Of a stretch of 64,000 nucleotides of DNA, positions 1-7,977 are shown in pieces; position 1 is the first letter of the stretch, and each line of letters starts with the position of its first letter. The DNA is from an uncultured Oscillospiraceae bacterium (GTDB lineage Bacteria; Bacillota; Clostridia; Oscillospirales; Oscillospiraceae), in contig CAKTPI010000005.1 in the NCBI GenBank assembly GCA_934591635.1, forward strand, positions 1-64,000, read 5' to 3'. The notes under the pieces were generated by a model. It ran no database searches. It was not told where the DNA came from and saw nothing but the letters and a program-made list of their open reading frames with translations. The position numbers and the translations under genes were made by a program.

Positions 1-744
1 GCCAATCTTTTGACCGGAAAGCTGTTCTGTACCCATTGTGGTACACCTTACTACCGCCGTGACTCCGTGGATCGGCAGGGTAACAAAAACTCCAAGTGGG
101 TATGCTCCGGGAAAATTAACAACGGTAAGGACAGCTGTGATTCCATCCCGATCTATGAAAAAGAACTGATCCCTGTACTCTTTGAGGTGTTCCGTGATAC
201 AAAAGAAGCCTCCGCTGCTATGCTGGAAGAATACGAGCGGATGTACCGTTCCATGACCAGCGACGGTAACATCGAAAAGAAGATCGAGGCTGCACAGGCA
301 ACCATTGAGCTGACCCTGAAAAAGAAAAGCAAGCTGCTGGAATTAGTTGCGCTGGATAGTATCACTCCCGCTGATTTCAAGTCCATGACGGCACAGTGCA
401 ACGCCGACATCAAAGCCGCCGAACAGGAGCTTGCCGAGCTTCGAGAACAGCAGGAATCCAGCGAGGAGTTTCGCAGCAACATGGAGCGTATCCGCAAGGT
501 GCTTCGGGATGCCGAGCGTGACTGTCAGAACGGCGAGATCACCAAGGAATTTATCGATACCTTTATTGATAAAATCTTTGCTACGCCGGAGGGTGACAGC
601 ACTATGCGGCTGGACATCAAGATTTTCACGGGTGAAAGCTGCGAAAAGTATCTGCAAAAACTGAAAAGAAGGGCAAATCTCGAAGGTTCTACGGGTCACA
701 CGTTCAAGAAGATGATCGAGTCCTACGAGCAGAGCATGCAGTAA
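1..744 (+). CDS. Large serine recombinase, C-terminal part (5' end outside window)
   Basis: The frame is open to the left edge, so only the C-terminal part, about 247 residues, is present. It starts inside the recombinase zinc beta-ribbon: CTHC, then a second cysteine pair (VCSG and DSC) about 25-40 residues on. A long charged coiled-coil segment follows (roughly residues 70-165), then a basic tail. This is the usual end of large serine recombinases carried by clostridial integrative elements of the Tn4451/ICE kind. The catalytic serine domain is not visible. In such elements the recombinase gene often lies at one end, so an element boundary may lie between 745 and 940. The family is clear; the element type is not determinable here. 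Confidence 0.85.
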   Translation, partial: ANLLTGKLFCTHCGTPYYRRDSVDRQGNKNSKWVCSGKINNGKDSCDSIPIYEKELIPVLFEVFRDTKEASAAMLEEYERMYRSMTSDGNIEKKIEAAQATIELTLKKKSKLLELVALDSITPADFKSMTAQCNADIKAAEQELAELREQQESSEEFRSNMERIRKVLRDAERDCQNGEITKEFIDTFIDKIFATPEGDSTMRLDIKIFTGESCEKYLQKLKRRANLEGSTGHTFKKMIESYEQSMQ

Positions 745-757
745 TCAAAAAAGTGTG

Positions 758-795
758 GCGCGGATGGCGGGATGGCTATCCGCGCTTCCTTTCTT
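758..795 (+). terminator. Probable terminator of the recombinase gene
   Basis: Inverted repeat GCGCGGAT (758-765) and ATCCGCGC (778-785), followed by a pyrimidine-rich stretch TTCCTTTCTT. It lies 13 bases after the recombinase stop codon. The U-tract is imperfect, so strength is uncertain. Confidence 0.55.
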
Positions 796-873
796 GGGAA
801 ATTGCATAGGATGGAAGGAAAGGGAGGACGGTGTTTTCTACTTTTAAGAAATATATAACATTCGACGCATTCC

Positions 874-902
874 TTGCATTTTTGACGGGGGTGTGATATA
901 GT
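874..902 (+). promoter_or_regulatory. Sigma-A-type promoter for the lipoprotein gene
   Basis: TTGCAT (874-879), a 17-base spacer and TATAGT (897-902). Transcription would begin near 909. That excludes the upstream GTG at 908 as a start and supports translation from 941. The rest of 745-873 shows only the terminator hairpin; it may hold a mobile-element end, but no repeat was found. Confidence 0.6.
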
Positions 903-940
903 TCCCAGTGAGATTATGCTGTCCGGAGGCCGCAAGAAGA

Positions 941-2545
941 ATGAAACGAATTCAGTTGCGATATGTTTTTTTACTGTTCTGCCTGGTGCCGCTGCTTGCC
1001 GGCTGTGCAGAGCTTTTTCCTAAATCAGGTCAGAATGCTGTGACCATTGCGGCCACGCTTCCGGTTGATGCCAATGGTGAGACCGTTTCGGTGCTGCCGG
1101 AGGAATGGAATACGGTAATGGAATCGGAACCGGAGGATAAGCAGAGCGTTGAGACGCTGTCCATGGTGGTTACGGAAAGCACCATTCGCCAACTGGAGGA
1201 GTATCCCAATCTGAAGACGCTGAATTTATCCGGCAGTACCTGCTATACGGCCATTATGGTGTATATTCAAAGCCACCCTCAGGTGGAGGTGACCTATTCG
1301 GTGGACTTCGGTTCCACCTCCGCTATCAACTGGGCGGAGCATGTATCCATTCCGGGAGAGGGAGTCAGTTTCCAGACTCTGCGCACCAATTTGGTATATC
1401 TGCCTCATTTGCAGACGCTCCAGCTCCTTGGAACCACGCTGACATTTCCGGAGATTCAGGCGCTGCGGGATACCTATCCCAATGTGGAAATTACATACAC
1501 AGTTGCTTTCCGAGGGGTGGAGTATGGTGAGGAGACAGAAAGCGTGAGCCTTGCTGGGATGACAGTGGATGAGATCACATCAGTCGTCAGCATTCTGGAG
1601 GCCCTGCCGAATTTGAGCTATGCAGAACTGATGGACGAATCCGGTACCTGCGCTCTGTCCCGCCAGGATGTGAAGCAGCTGGTGGAGGCGGCACCGGATG
1701 TTCGGTTTCACTATGTGTTCAGCCTTTTTGGCCGGACAGTTTCCACAACGGATGAGACCATTCAGTTTGAGAGGCTGAGTCTGACGCCGGATGCGGAGTC
1801 GGAAATCCGGGAAGCAATGAGCATTATGGCGCCCGGCTCGACCTTGGTGCTGGATCGGTGCGGCTTGAGCAGTGAACTGCTGGATTCTATCCGGGCGGAT
1901 TTTGATAATGTGGATCTGGTGTGGCGGGTATATTATGGCACTGACAGCCGGTATACTGCCCTGACAAATGCGACCACCATTCGCTCAGTGTACAATGTGA
2001 CGGATTCCACCTGCGGAGAGCTGAAATATGTCCGCAGTGCCAAGTATATTGATATGGGCCACAATGATACCCTGACGGACTTGAGTTTCGTTGGTTATAT
2101 GCCGGATTTGGAAATCCTGATTCTTTCCGGCTGCGCCGCCAGCGACCTTTCCGGCTTTGAGAACTGCAAGAAACTGGAATATCTGGAACTGGCAAACTGC
2201 CTTAAGCTTTCGGATATCAGTCCCCTTGCCGGGTGTGCAAGTCTGAAGTATTTGAATATCTGCTATACCAAGGTTAGCAGTCTGATGCCGCTGGACGGGC
2301 TGCCAATCCAGAACCTTTTCTGCAAACAAACCCGGGTGAATGCCGAGGAGCAGACCACGTTCAAGGAAATCCATCCCGATGCTACTGCGGTGTTCACCGG
2401 CAAGGATCCTTATGCCGGCGCCGGATGGCGGTATACCGATAACGGTTATCACTATACAGAGTTTTATAAAAAAGTCCGGGAAGTGTTCAATCTGGATCAG
2501 GTGGACGCCCTCATTCGCGCACAGGAAAAGGCAGGAGAAAATTAA
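941..2545 (+). CDS. Leucine-rich-repeat lipoprotein
   Basis: A 534-residue exported protein. The N-terminus has a basic start, a hydrophobic stretch and a lipobox LLAGC, so it should be lipid-anchored on the outer face of the membrane. The body holds degenerate leucine-rich repeats of the form LPNLKTLNLSG, LPHLQTLQLLG, MPDLEILILSG and CASLKYLNICYT, clearest in the N-terminal third and the C-terminal third. The ATG at 941 is preceded by GGAGG 11 bases upstream; an upstream GTG would put extra residues before the signal peptide. It stands alone between its own promoter and a strong terminator. A ligand or binding role is likely for LRR proteins; no specific function is recognised. Confidence 0.8.
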   Translation: MKRIQLRYVFLLFCLVPLLAGCAELFPKSGQNAVTIAATLPVDANGETVSVLPEEWNTVMESEPEDKQSVETLSMVVTESTIRQLEEYPNLKTLNLSGSTCYTAIMVYIQSHPQVEVTYSVDFGSTSAINWAEHVSIPGEGVSFQTLRTNLVYLPHLQTLQLLGTTLTFPEIQALRDTYPNVEITYTVAFRGVEYGEETESVSLAGMTVDEITSVVSILEALPNLSYAELMDESGTCALSRQDVKQLVEAAPDVRFHYVFSLFGRTVSTTDETIQFERLSLTPDAESEIREAMSIMAPGSTLVLDRCGLSSELLDSIRADFDNVDLVWRVYYGTDSRYTALTNATTIRSVYNVTDSTCGELKYVRSAKYIDMGHNDTLTDLSFVGYMPDLEILILSGCAASDLSGFENCKKLEYLELANCLKLSDISPLAGCASLKYLNICYTKVSSLMPLDGLPIQNLFCKQTRVNAEEQTTFKEIHPDATAVFTGKDPYAGAGWRYTDNGYHYTEFYKKVREVFNLDQVDALIRAQEKAGEN

Positions 2546-2549
2546 ACCA

Positions 2550-2590
2550 CGAGCAGCCGATGCGTTTGCATCGGCTGCTCGTTAAATTTC
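2550..2590 (+). terminator. Strong intrinsic terminator
   Basis: Perfect 14-bp stem, CGAGCAGCCGATGC (2550-2563) and its complement (2568-2581), closing a GTTT loop, followed by TTAAATTTC. It starts five bases after the lipoprotein stop codon. Confidence 0.85.
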
Positions 2591-2625
2591 ATAGGTACCT
2601 AGACGGAAATAATTATGTTTTCCTC

Positions 2626-2654
2626 TTGTAAATAGGAAAAAGCTGTGATAATAT
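2626..2654 (+). promoter_or_regulatory. Sigma-A-type promoter for prfC
   Basis: TTGTAA (2626-2631), a 17-base spacer and TAATAT (2649-2654). Predicted initiation near 2661 gives a leader of about 100 bases that contains the six-codon ORF at 2690-2710. Confidence 0.65.
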
Positions 2655-2689
2655 TCTAAAGATATAGATTGTTATTAGGAGGATCCCTC

Positions 2690-2710
2690 ATGCGTTTTGC
2701 TCCCACGTAG
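2690..2710 (+). CDS. Putative six-residue leader peptide MRFAPT upstream of prfC
   Basis: ATG at 2690, five sense codons, then TAG at 2708-2710. It is preceded by an ideal AGGAGG (2677-2682) with seven bases of spacing, as good as any ribosome-binding site in the window. It lies 48 bases before the prfC start and inside the predicted prfC transcript. The gene downstream encodes release factor 3, so the ending of this tiny ORF could sense the release machinery. CTTCCA (2715-2720), just after the stop, can pair with TGGAGG (2744-2749), the prfC ribosome-binding site. A ribosome stalled at the stop would cover it. That mechanism is inference; the ORF and its signal are seen directly. Confidence 0.6.
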   Translation: MRFAPT

Positions 2711-2758
2711 CCCACTTCCAGAGCAATGCAGCAACAATTACTTTGGAGGATAGGATAT

Positions 2759-4351
2759 ATGACCGAATTAGAAACCCAAATCAGCCGCCGTCGGACCTTT
2801 GCCATTATCTCGCACCCCGATGCCGGTAAAACCACTCTGACTGAAAAATTCCTGCTTTATGGCGGCGCTATCGCCCAGGCAGGCGTAGTCAAGGGTAAGA
2901 AAAACTCCCGCGCTGCCACCTCCGACTGGATGGAGATCGAGAAGCAGCGTGGTATTTCTGTTACCTCTTCTGTTATGCAGTTCCAGTACAACGGCTTCTG
3001 CATCAACATTCTGGATACGCCGGGTCACCAGGACTTCTCCGAGGATACCTATCGTACGCTGATGGCTGCCGACTCTGCCGTCATGGTTATTGATGGCGCA
3101 AAGGGCGTTGAGCCTCAGACGCGAAAGCTCTTCAAGGTCTGCGCCATGCGGCACATTCCCATTTTTACCTTTGTCAATAAGATGGACCGGGAGGCCAAGG
3201 ATCCCTTTGATCTGCTGGATGAGCTGGAACGGGAATTGGGCATCGAGACCTATGCTATGAACTGGCCCATCGGCTCCGGCAAGGACTTCCAGGGCGTGTA
3301 TGACCGAGAGAAGAGCCAGCTTTTGTTCTTTTCCGGAATCTCCGGGAAGAACAAAGCGGCCAAGCATGAAATTGACCTCTATGATCCGGAGGTTGCGCAG
3401 CTGCTGGATTCAGAGGCCAAGCATCAGCAGCTCATTGACGATGTAGAGCTGCTGTCCGCCGGACGGGAACTGGACATCGAGGAAGTAAAGCGCGGGCAGC
3501 TCAGCCCTGTGTTCTTTGGTTCAGCACTGACCAACTTCGGCATTGAGCCGTTTTTGGAATCCTTCCTGAAAATGACCCCGCCTCCGCTGCCACGGGTGGC
3601 GGACTGCGGCGAAATCGACACTTTCAGTCCGGATTTCTCCGCTTTTGTCTTCAAAATTCAGGCCAATATGAATAAGGCACACCGGGATCGACTGGCCTTC
3701 ATGCGCATCTGCTCCGGCAAATTCCAGAGGGATGCCGAATACTACCATGTGCAGTCCGGGCGGAAAATGCGCCTGTCCCAGCCACAGCAGCTGATGGCGG
3801 CGGAACGGGAAATTGTAGACGAGGCCTATGCCGGTGACGTCATCGGCGTGTTTGACCCCGGCATTTTTTCCATTGGCGACACCATCACTGTACCGGGGAA
3901 AAAGTTTAAGTATTCCGGTATACCTGTGTTTGCTCCGGAACATTTTGCTCGGGTTTCAGCCCGGGATTCCATGAAGCGGAAGCAGTTCGTCAAGGGTACC
4001 GAGCAGATTGCCCAGGAAGGCGCTATCCAGATTTTCAAGGTTCCGAACTCCGGCATGGAGGAGGTCATCGTGGGCGTTGTGGGTACTCTGCAGTTTGATG
4101 TGTTTGAGTACCGCATGAAGAATGAGTACGGCGTTGATCTGCGGATGGAGGGTCTGCCCTATGAAGAGATTCGCCTGATCGATAAGTACCCCGGTGACCT
4201 GACGGATCTGAATCTGGGCAGTGATGCGGAATTGCTGGAGGATTACCGCGGCCGCAATCTGCTGGTCTTCACAAGCTTCTGGGCCATCGACTTTACCTGC
4301 CGCCGGAATCCCGGTTTGGAGGTTTCCGAGATCGTGGTTTCGGAAGGGTAA
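2759..4351 (+). CDS. prfC: Peptide chain release factor 3 (RF3)
   Basis: A translational GTPase of 530 residues, the usual RF3 length, which removes RF1/RF2 from the ribosome after peptide release and affects peptidyl-tRNA drop-off. The P-loop HPDAGKTT lies at about residues 19-26, the switch II motif DTPGHQDF near 88, and NKMD near 142. The remaining part matches RF3 domains II and III. The ATG at 2759 is chosen over one at 2726 because GGAGGA (2745-2750) is correctly placed for it. The downstream DUF5662 gene starts three bases after the stop, so the two are probably cotranscribed. The short leader ORF suggests control by translation termination. Confidence 0.95.
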   Translation: MTELETQISRRRTFAIISHPDAGKTTLTEKFLLYGGAIAQAGVVKGKKNSRAATSDWMEIEKQRGISVTSSVMQFQYNGFCINILDTPGHQDFSEDTYRTLMAADSAVMVIDGAKGVEPQTRKLFKVCAMRHIPIFTFVNKMDREAKDPFDLLDELERELGIETYAMNWPIGSGKDFQGVYDREKSQLLFFSGISGKNKAAKHEIDLYDPEVAQLLDSEAKHQQLIDDVELLSAGRELDIEEVKRGQLSPVFFGSALTNFGIEPFLESFLKMTPPPLPRVADCGEIDTFSPDFSAFVFKIQANMNKAHRDRLAFMRICSGKFQRDAEYYHVQSGRKMRLSQPQQLMAAEREIVDEAYAGDVIGVFDPGIFSIGDTITVPGKKFKYSGIPVFAPEHFARVSARDSMKRKQFVKGTEQIAQEGAIQIFKVPNSGMEEVIVGVVGTLQFDVFEYRMKNEYGVDLRMEGLPYEEIRLIDKYPGDLTDLNLGSDAELLEDYRGRNLLVFTSFWAIDFTCRRNPGLEVSEIVVSEG

Positions 4352-4354
4352 GCC

Positions 4355-4900
4355 ATGCATCCGCTGAAGCATTTTATCACAATCACTGCCCACCGTCTCC
4401 GGGTGCGGCAGGGCTGCTTTCGGGTGGGGCTGTACTGGCAGGGGCTGACCCATGATTTATCCAAGTATTCGCCAACGGAGTTTTGGCGGGGGGCTCGGTA
4501 TTATCAGGGCACCCGCAGCCCTAATGCCGAGGAGCGGGAAGAGAAGGGCTACAGCGAGGCCTGGATGCACCATAAAGGCCGTAATCGCCACCATTACGAA
4601 TATTGGACGGATATCAATCCCCATACCCGGTGCTACGAGCCGGTACAGATGCCCCGCCGGTACCTAGTAGAGATGGTGATGGATCGCCGGGCTGCCTGTA
4701 TGACCTACCAGGGAAGAAATTATCATCCCGGTGCGGAGCTGGAGTATCTGGAAAAAAGCGGCGAGCGCCAGGAGATGCACCCTGAGACCCGCCGCCAGTT
4801 GACCTATTTGCTTACCATGCTCCGGGATCAGGGAGAAGCGGAGACTTTCCACTATATTCGCCAAGGTGTCCTTCGGGGAGAGCCTTTTCCCTGGGAGTAG
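4355..4900 (+). CDS. DUF5662 family protein
   Basis: A 181-residue soluble protein, starting three bases after prfC and so probably translated from the same message. It is rich in histidine and aromatic residues: THDLSKYSP near residue 32, and the cluster HHKGRNRHHYEYW around residues 72-84, which look like metal-binding or catalytic positions. I recognise this arrangement as the DUF5662 family, common in Firmicutes and their phages, with no established activity. No signal peptide or membrane segment is seen. Confidence 0.75.
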   Translation: MHPLKHFITITAHRLRVRQGCFRVGLYWQGLTHDLSKYSPTEFWRGARYYQGTRSPNAEEREEKGYSEAWMHHKGRNRHHYEYWTDINPHTRCYEPVQMPRRYLVEMVMDRRAACMTYQGRNYHPGAELEYLEKSGERQEMHPETRRQLTYLLTMLRDQGEAETFHYIRQGVLRGEPFPWE

Positions 4901-4952
4901 GGGATGGACGGCAGTTGCTTACATGACGGGGGAATATTGCATAATAGAAACG

Positions 4953-5021
4953 AAAAAGCGGCGTGACCTTTTTTGGCCACGCTGTTTTTGCAATTGAAGC
5001 GGCTGCGAGGCCGCTTCTTTA
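4953..5021 (+). terminator. Two terminator hairpins after the prfC operon
   Basis: A first hairpin (about 4957-4991) pairs GCGTGACC with GGCCACGC, one mismatch, and is followed by TGTTTTTG. A second has a perfect 8-bp stem GAAGCGGC (4996-5003) and GCCGCTTC (5010-5017), followed by TTTATAATT. Together they separate the operon from the peptidase gene. Confidence 0.65.
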
Positions 5022-5075
5022 TAATTGTCGAATAAAAAGAAAAACACTCCATATCCTAATCGTTGAGGTGAGGGG

Positions 5076-6023
5076 ATGAAGCGCTTTTTCTTGCTGATTT
5101 TTACAATCGGGTTATTTTGTTTCCCGGTCAAGGCGGATTATATTAAATGGGTGGATTTTGATGTGCCCTATGAATCTCTTAAATATGCCATGGATGTGGA
5201 TATCGGTACCTTTGAACAGGAGCAGCATCTTAGCTGGATCGATATTCTGGCATTGGCAGCCTGCCGGACAGGGGGGAAGTGTGGCCTTTCCGCTGTGAGA
5301 AAGGCCGCATCAGATCTGAAGGGCGACCGGCTGCCCCAGGAATTACTGGGGGACAGCGCAAAATATTATGCCTATTACCGGGAAGCTTATAACGCCGCAT
5401 TGGGTGGGCTTGTTGGGAGCTTTGCTATCTGCAAGGATGGGGAGTGGAAGGCAAGGTACGGGCTGAAAGCCTTTTCTCCCATTGCCGAAGGGTATGGTTA
5501 CAGCCATTATGATGATTTCGGCGCCAATCGTTCCTTTGGCTTCAAGCGGAAGCATCTGGGCAATGACCTCTTGGGCGGCCCCGGTACCCCCATTGTCGCC
5601 GTGGAGGGCGGCACAGTGGAGGCGCTGGGGTGGAACCGTTACGGCGGCTGGCGCGTGGGCATCCGCAGCCATGACCGCAAGCGGTACTATTACTATGCCC
5701 ACCTGCAGAAGGATACGCCCTTTGCCAAAAATCTGGCAGTGGGGCAGACGGTAAAACCGGGGGATGTTATTGGCTTCCTGGGGAGAACCGGATATTCAGA
5801 TCAGGAAAATGTCAATAATATTGAAGTCAACCACCTGCACTTTGGATTGCAGCTGATTTTTGATGAGAGTCAGAAGGAATGCGACAGCGAGATCTGGATT
5901 AATGTCTACCCGCTGATAAAGCTCCTGGCCCAGCACCGCAGCAGTGTCCGGCGGATCGATGGGGAAATCAGGCGCGTGTACGATTTCTGCGATCTGGATA
6001 CTACTCCACTTCCACCACAGTGA
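5076..6023 (+). CDS. Secreted M23 family peptidase (LytM-like)
   Basis: A 315-residue protein with an N-terminal signal peptide (about residues 1-20) and a C-terminal M23 metallopeptidase domain. Zinc-site motifs are HLGNDLLG (about residue 164) and HLHFGLQ (about residue 260), with the typical YYYYAHL and GQTVKPGDVIGFLG segments between them. M23 enzymes cut peptidoglycan cross-links or act as scaffolds; the intact HxxxD and HxH motifs suggest an active enzyme. The ATG follows GAGGTGAGGGG. Its 3' end overlaps the convergent trmO gene by 23 bases. In a spore former it could serve spore wall remodelling, but nothing here proves that. Confidence 0.88.
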   Translation: MKRFFLLIFTIGLFCFPVKADYIKWVDFDVPYESLKYAMDVDIGTFEQEQHLSWIDILALAACRTGGKCGLSAVRKAASDLKGDRLPQELLGDSAKYYAYYREAYNAALGGLVGSFAICKDGEWKARYGLKAFSPIAEGYGYSHYDDFGANRSFGFKRKHLGNDLLGGPGTPIVAVEGGTVEALGWNRYGGWRVGIRSHDRKRYYYYAHLQKDTPFAKNLAVGQTVKPGDVIGFLGRTGYSDQENVNNIEVNHLHFGLQLIFDESQKECDSEIWINVYPLIKLLAQHRSSVRRIDGEIRRVYDFCDLDTTPLPPQ

Positions 6024-6681
6024 GGGTACTCCCGGTAACGGTAAAGCGGATATTGTGTCCGGCAAAGGTCAGACCGTAAATGCGTCCGGCTGTTCGCTGA
6101 TAGGAGGGCCGGGGATCGTGGGACAGGACGCCAATAGCGGCCTGCCGCTTCTCTTCCGGCAGCTTTTCCAGAAGTCCTGCCGGAAAGTCTACCTCCAGCA
6201 GAAAATCCGATGCATATTCGGTAAAGCCGCCGATGGCATCCGCCTTGCAGTCGCTGTAGGGGATATAGGGCTTGATGTCAAAAATCGGTGTTCCGTCCAT
6301 CAGGTCCGCACCGCCTACATGCAGAACGGTTCCATACTTTTCCGTATGGGCTATCCCCATCAGCTTTACACAGGAAAGCCCCAGGTTATTGGGCCGGAAG
6401 GGGGAGCGGGTCGCAAATACACCCAGCCGGGTATTGCCCCCCAGCCGGGGCGGCCGGACGGTGGGAGACCAACCCTGCCGCACTGCTTCGGAAAATTGCC
6501 AAATGATCCACAGATGACTGAAGCCTTCCATCCCACGCAGTGCATCCGCATTTCGATATTCCGGCTCAAACACAATGGTGGACCGCAGCTCCTCCACTAA
6601 GCCGCTTTGCCGGGGAATGCCAAACTTTGTCCCAAAATCACTGTGCATCCGTGCAATCACATTGATTGAAATCTGCTCCAC
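6001..6681 (-). CDS. trmO: tRNA (N6-threonylcarbamoyladenosine37-N6)-methyltransferase TrmO/TsaA
   Basis: A 226-residue S-adenosylmethionine-dependent methyltransferase that N6-methylates t6A37 in some threonine tRNAs. Family motifs are seen: GIPRQSGL, the ...FSHLWIIWQF segment, and FATRSPFRPNNLGLS. A GTG start at 6681, with AGGA upstream, fits the family length (E. coli TrmO has about 235 residues). The longer frame to 6756 adds a hydrophobic run atypical of the family. The gene converges with the M23 peptidase and overlaps it by 23 bases. Confidence 0.88.
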   Translation of the reverse strand: MEQISINVIARMHSDFGTKFGIPRQSGLVEELRSTIVFEPEYRNADALRGMEGFSHLWIIWQFSEAVRQGWSPTVRPPRLGGNTRLGVFATRSPFRPNNLGLSCVKLMGIAHTEKYGTVLHVGGADLMDGTPIFDIKPYIPYSDCKADAIGGFTEYASDFLLEVDFPAGLLEKLPEEKRQAAIGVLSHDPRPSYQRTAGRIYGLTFAGHNIRFTVTGSTLTVVEVE

Positions 6682-6765
6682 AAAATCACATCCTTTTTCA
6701 TGAGCATAGCATAGAAAAAGAAAAAAGTCCACTCCCAATCGGAAGTGGACTTTCAAGATGTATGC

Positions 6766-6999
6766 TTACTGATGGGCTTCCATCCATGCTTTCAGCTTGG
6801 TTTTTGCCAGCCGGACGATATCCTCAGCGGGGTAGGGGGACGTCTCACCGCCGCCAACATGCAGGAAGTATAAACCATTGGGTGTCTGATACAGATCCTC
6901 CTCATAACCAGCCGGATCGCCCAGTTCCCCATGAGAATATGCTTTGACCAGTGTTGCGGTATCGGTATCAAATTCAATTTTGCTGATGACCTTCTTCAT
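6766..6999 (-). CDS. Small conserved hypothetical protein
   Basis: A 77-residue acidic protein beginning MKKVISKIEFDTDTATLV, with a middle DLYQTPNGLYFLHVGGG. The pattern (K-x-Y/F-DT-TA, then LYxTxNGxYFL) resembles small proteins common in Clostridia, often near transposons or regulators, with no known function. The ATG at 6999 is chosen because AGGAGGT lies just upstream; a longer frame from 7035 lacks such a signal. It lies 84 bases before trmO on the same strand. Confidence 0.65.
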   Translation of the reverse strand: MKKVISKIEFDTDTATLVKAYSHGELGDPAGYEEDLYQTPNGLYFLHVGGGETSPYPAEDIVRLAKTKLKAWMEAHQ

Positions 7000-7192
7000 G
7001 GAACAAACCTCCTTTCCAGTGTTTCTCGAATCCATGCTATTATACCTATTTGCATTTAGAAATCAAGGGTAAAATAGGGATAAACTGTGTGTTACGCAAA
7101 GAATTGTGAGATGGAAATGTTTTGCAGCCCGGATAATCGGCGATGTATGTGCAATTCTTACAACAAATTTCAACTCCATTTTGGAAAGAAAC

Positions 7193-7221
7193 TTGAAAGC
7201 ATCACGAATTTGTGATAAAAT
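7193..7221 (+). promoter_or_regulatory. Sigma-A-type promoter for the GNAT gene
   Basis: TTGAAA (7193-7198), a 17-base spacer and TAAAAT (7216-7221). It lies 23 bases before the ATG at 7245, so the leader would be very short. Confidence 0.65.
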
Positions 7222-7244
7222 TCCGGGCAAAGGGAGTGCATATT

Positions 7245-7880
7245 ATGAAGAATTTCCCGGTGTTTCCAACTGCCCACGGCGTGGCGAGCCTGATTCTCAA
7301 GGAGATTCCCTACCGGGGAGAAGCTTATATCCGCATTCAGGATACCCAGGAGCCGGAGGCGCTGATTCGGGAGTGCACCGGCTTTTGTACGGCCTGCGGG
7401 GCGGAAAAGGTCTATGCTGAAGGCCACACATTTCTGAAGAAATACCCGCTGCATACTTCGGTATACCGTATGACCGGGCAGCTTACCCTGCAGGAGGACC
7501 AGGTGCCAGCCATGTTTCCGGTGACGGAACAGACCGTGGGAACCTGGCGGGAGCATTATAACCGGCGCATGCGGGATGTGGACAATGCTGTCACGCTGGA
7601 GCGGCGGGATGAACTGGAAATCCTGGCTGGAGGGGCTTATTTTATCCATCAGAATGGCCAGCCGCTGGGTATCGGCTGGCTGGAGGGGAACGAAATCCGG
7701 GCGCTTGCATCTCTGCGATCCGGGGCTGGAGAACAGGTATGCCGAGCCATGCAGTCGCTGATCCCAAAGCAGCAGATTACCCTGGAGGTTGCCTCAACCA
7801 ATCGGCGGGCGATTTCTCTGTATGAACGCCTCGGGTTTCTGAAGGTGGAGGAGCTTTCCAGGTGGTACCGGGTAAAATAA
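7245..7880 (+). CDS. GNAT family N-acetyltransferase
   Basis: A 211-residue protein whose C-terminal part carries the GNAT end motif: QITLEVASTNRRAISLYERLGF. The first 100 residues are less conserved, with GFCTACGAEKVYAEG near residue 46. It should transfer an acetyl group from acetyl-CoA to an unknown amine. The ATG at 7245 follows AGGGAG (7231-7236). The ylxM-ffh operon follows after about 100 bases with its own promoter. Confidence 0.75.
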   Translation: MKNFPVFPTAHGVASLILKEIPYRGEAYIRIQDTQEPEALIRECTGFCTACGAEKVYAEGHTFLKKYPLHTSVYRMTGQLTLQEDQVPAMFPVTEQTVGTWREHYNRRMRDVDNAVTLERRDELEILAGGAYFIHQNGQPLGIGWLEGNEIRALASLRSGAGEQVCRAMQSLIPKQQITLEVASTNRRAISLYERLGFLKVEELSRWYRVK

Positions 7881-7887
7881 AAAAGAT

Positions 7888-7909
7888 TGTCAAGGAAAAA
7901 TGCTTGACA
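7888..7909. promoter_or_regulatory. Dyad 1 (TGTCAAG-N8-CTTGACA) overlapping the ylxM -35 box
   Basis: A perfect 7-bp dyad, extendable to 8 bp: TGTCAAG at 7888-7894 and CTTGACA at 7903-7909. The right arm contains the -35 hexamer TTGACA (7904-7909). A second copy with identical arms and spacer length lies at 7942-7963. It could also form an RNA hairpin ending the GNAT transcript. Confidence 0.5.
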
Positions 7910-7932
7910 AACCCGCTGCCATCGTGTAGAAT
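7904..7932 (+). promoter_or_regulatory. Strong sigma-A promoter for ylxM-ffh
   Basis: Consensus TTGACA (7904-7909), a 17-base spacer and TAGAAT (7927-7932). Initiation is predicted near 7939, just before the second dyad. Confidence 0.8.
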
Positions 7933-7941
7933 ACCGGAGGA

Positions 7942-7963
7942 TGTCAAGTGAAATCCCTTGACA
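7942..7963. promoter_or_regulatory. Dyad 2 (TGTCAAG-N8-CTTGACA) just downstream of the ylxM transcription start
   Basis: TGTCAAG at 7942-7948 and CTTGACA at 7957-7963 repeat dyad 1 exactly in both arms and spacer length, while the spacer sequence differs. The copies are 54 bases apart, about five helical turns. The position fits a second operator or a 5' UTR hairpin before the ribosome-binding site. Confidence 0.5.
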
Positions 7964-7977
7964 GGCAGGAGGAAAGC

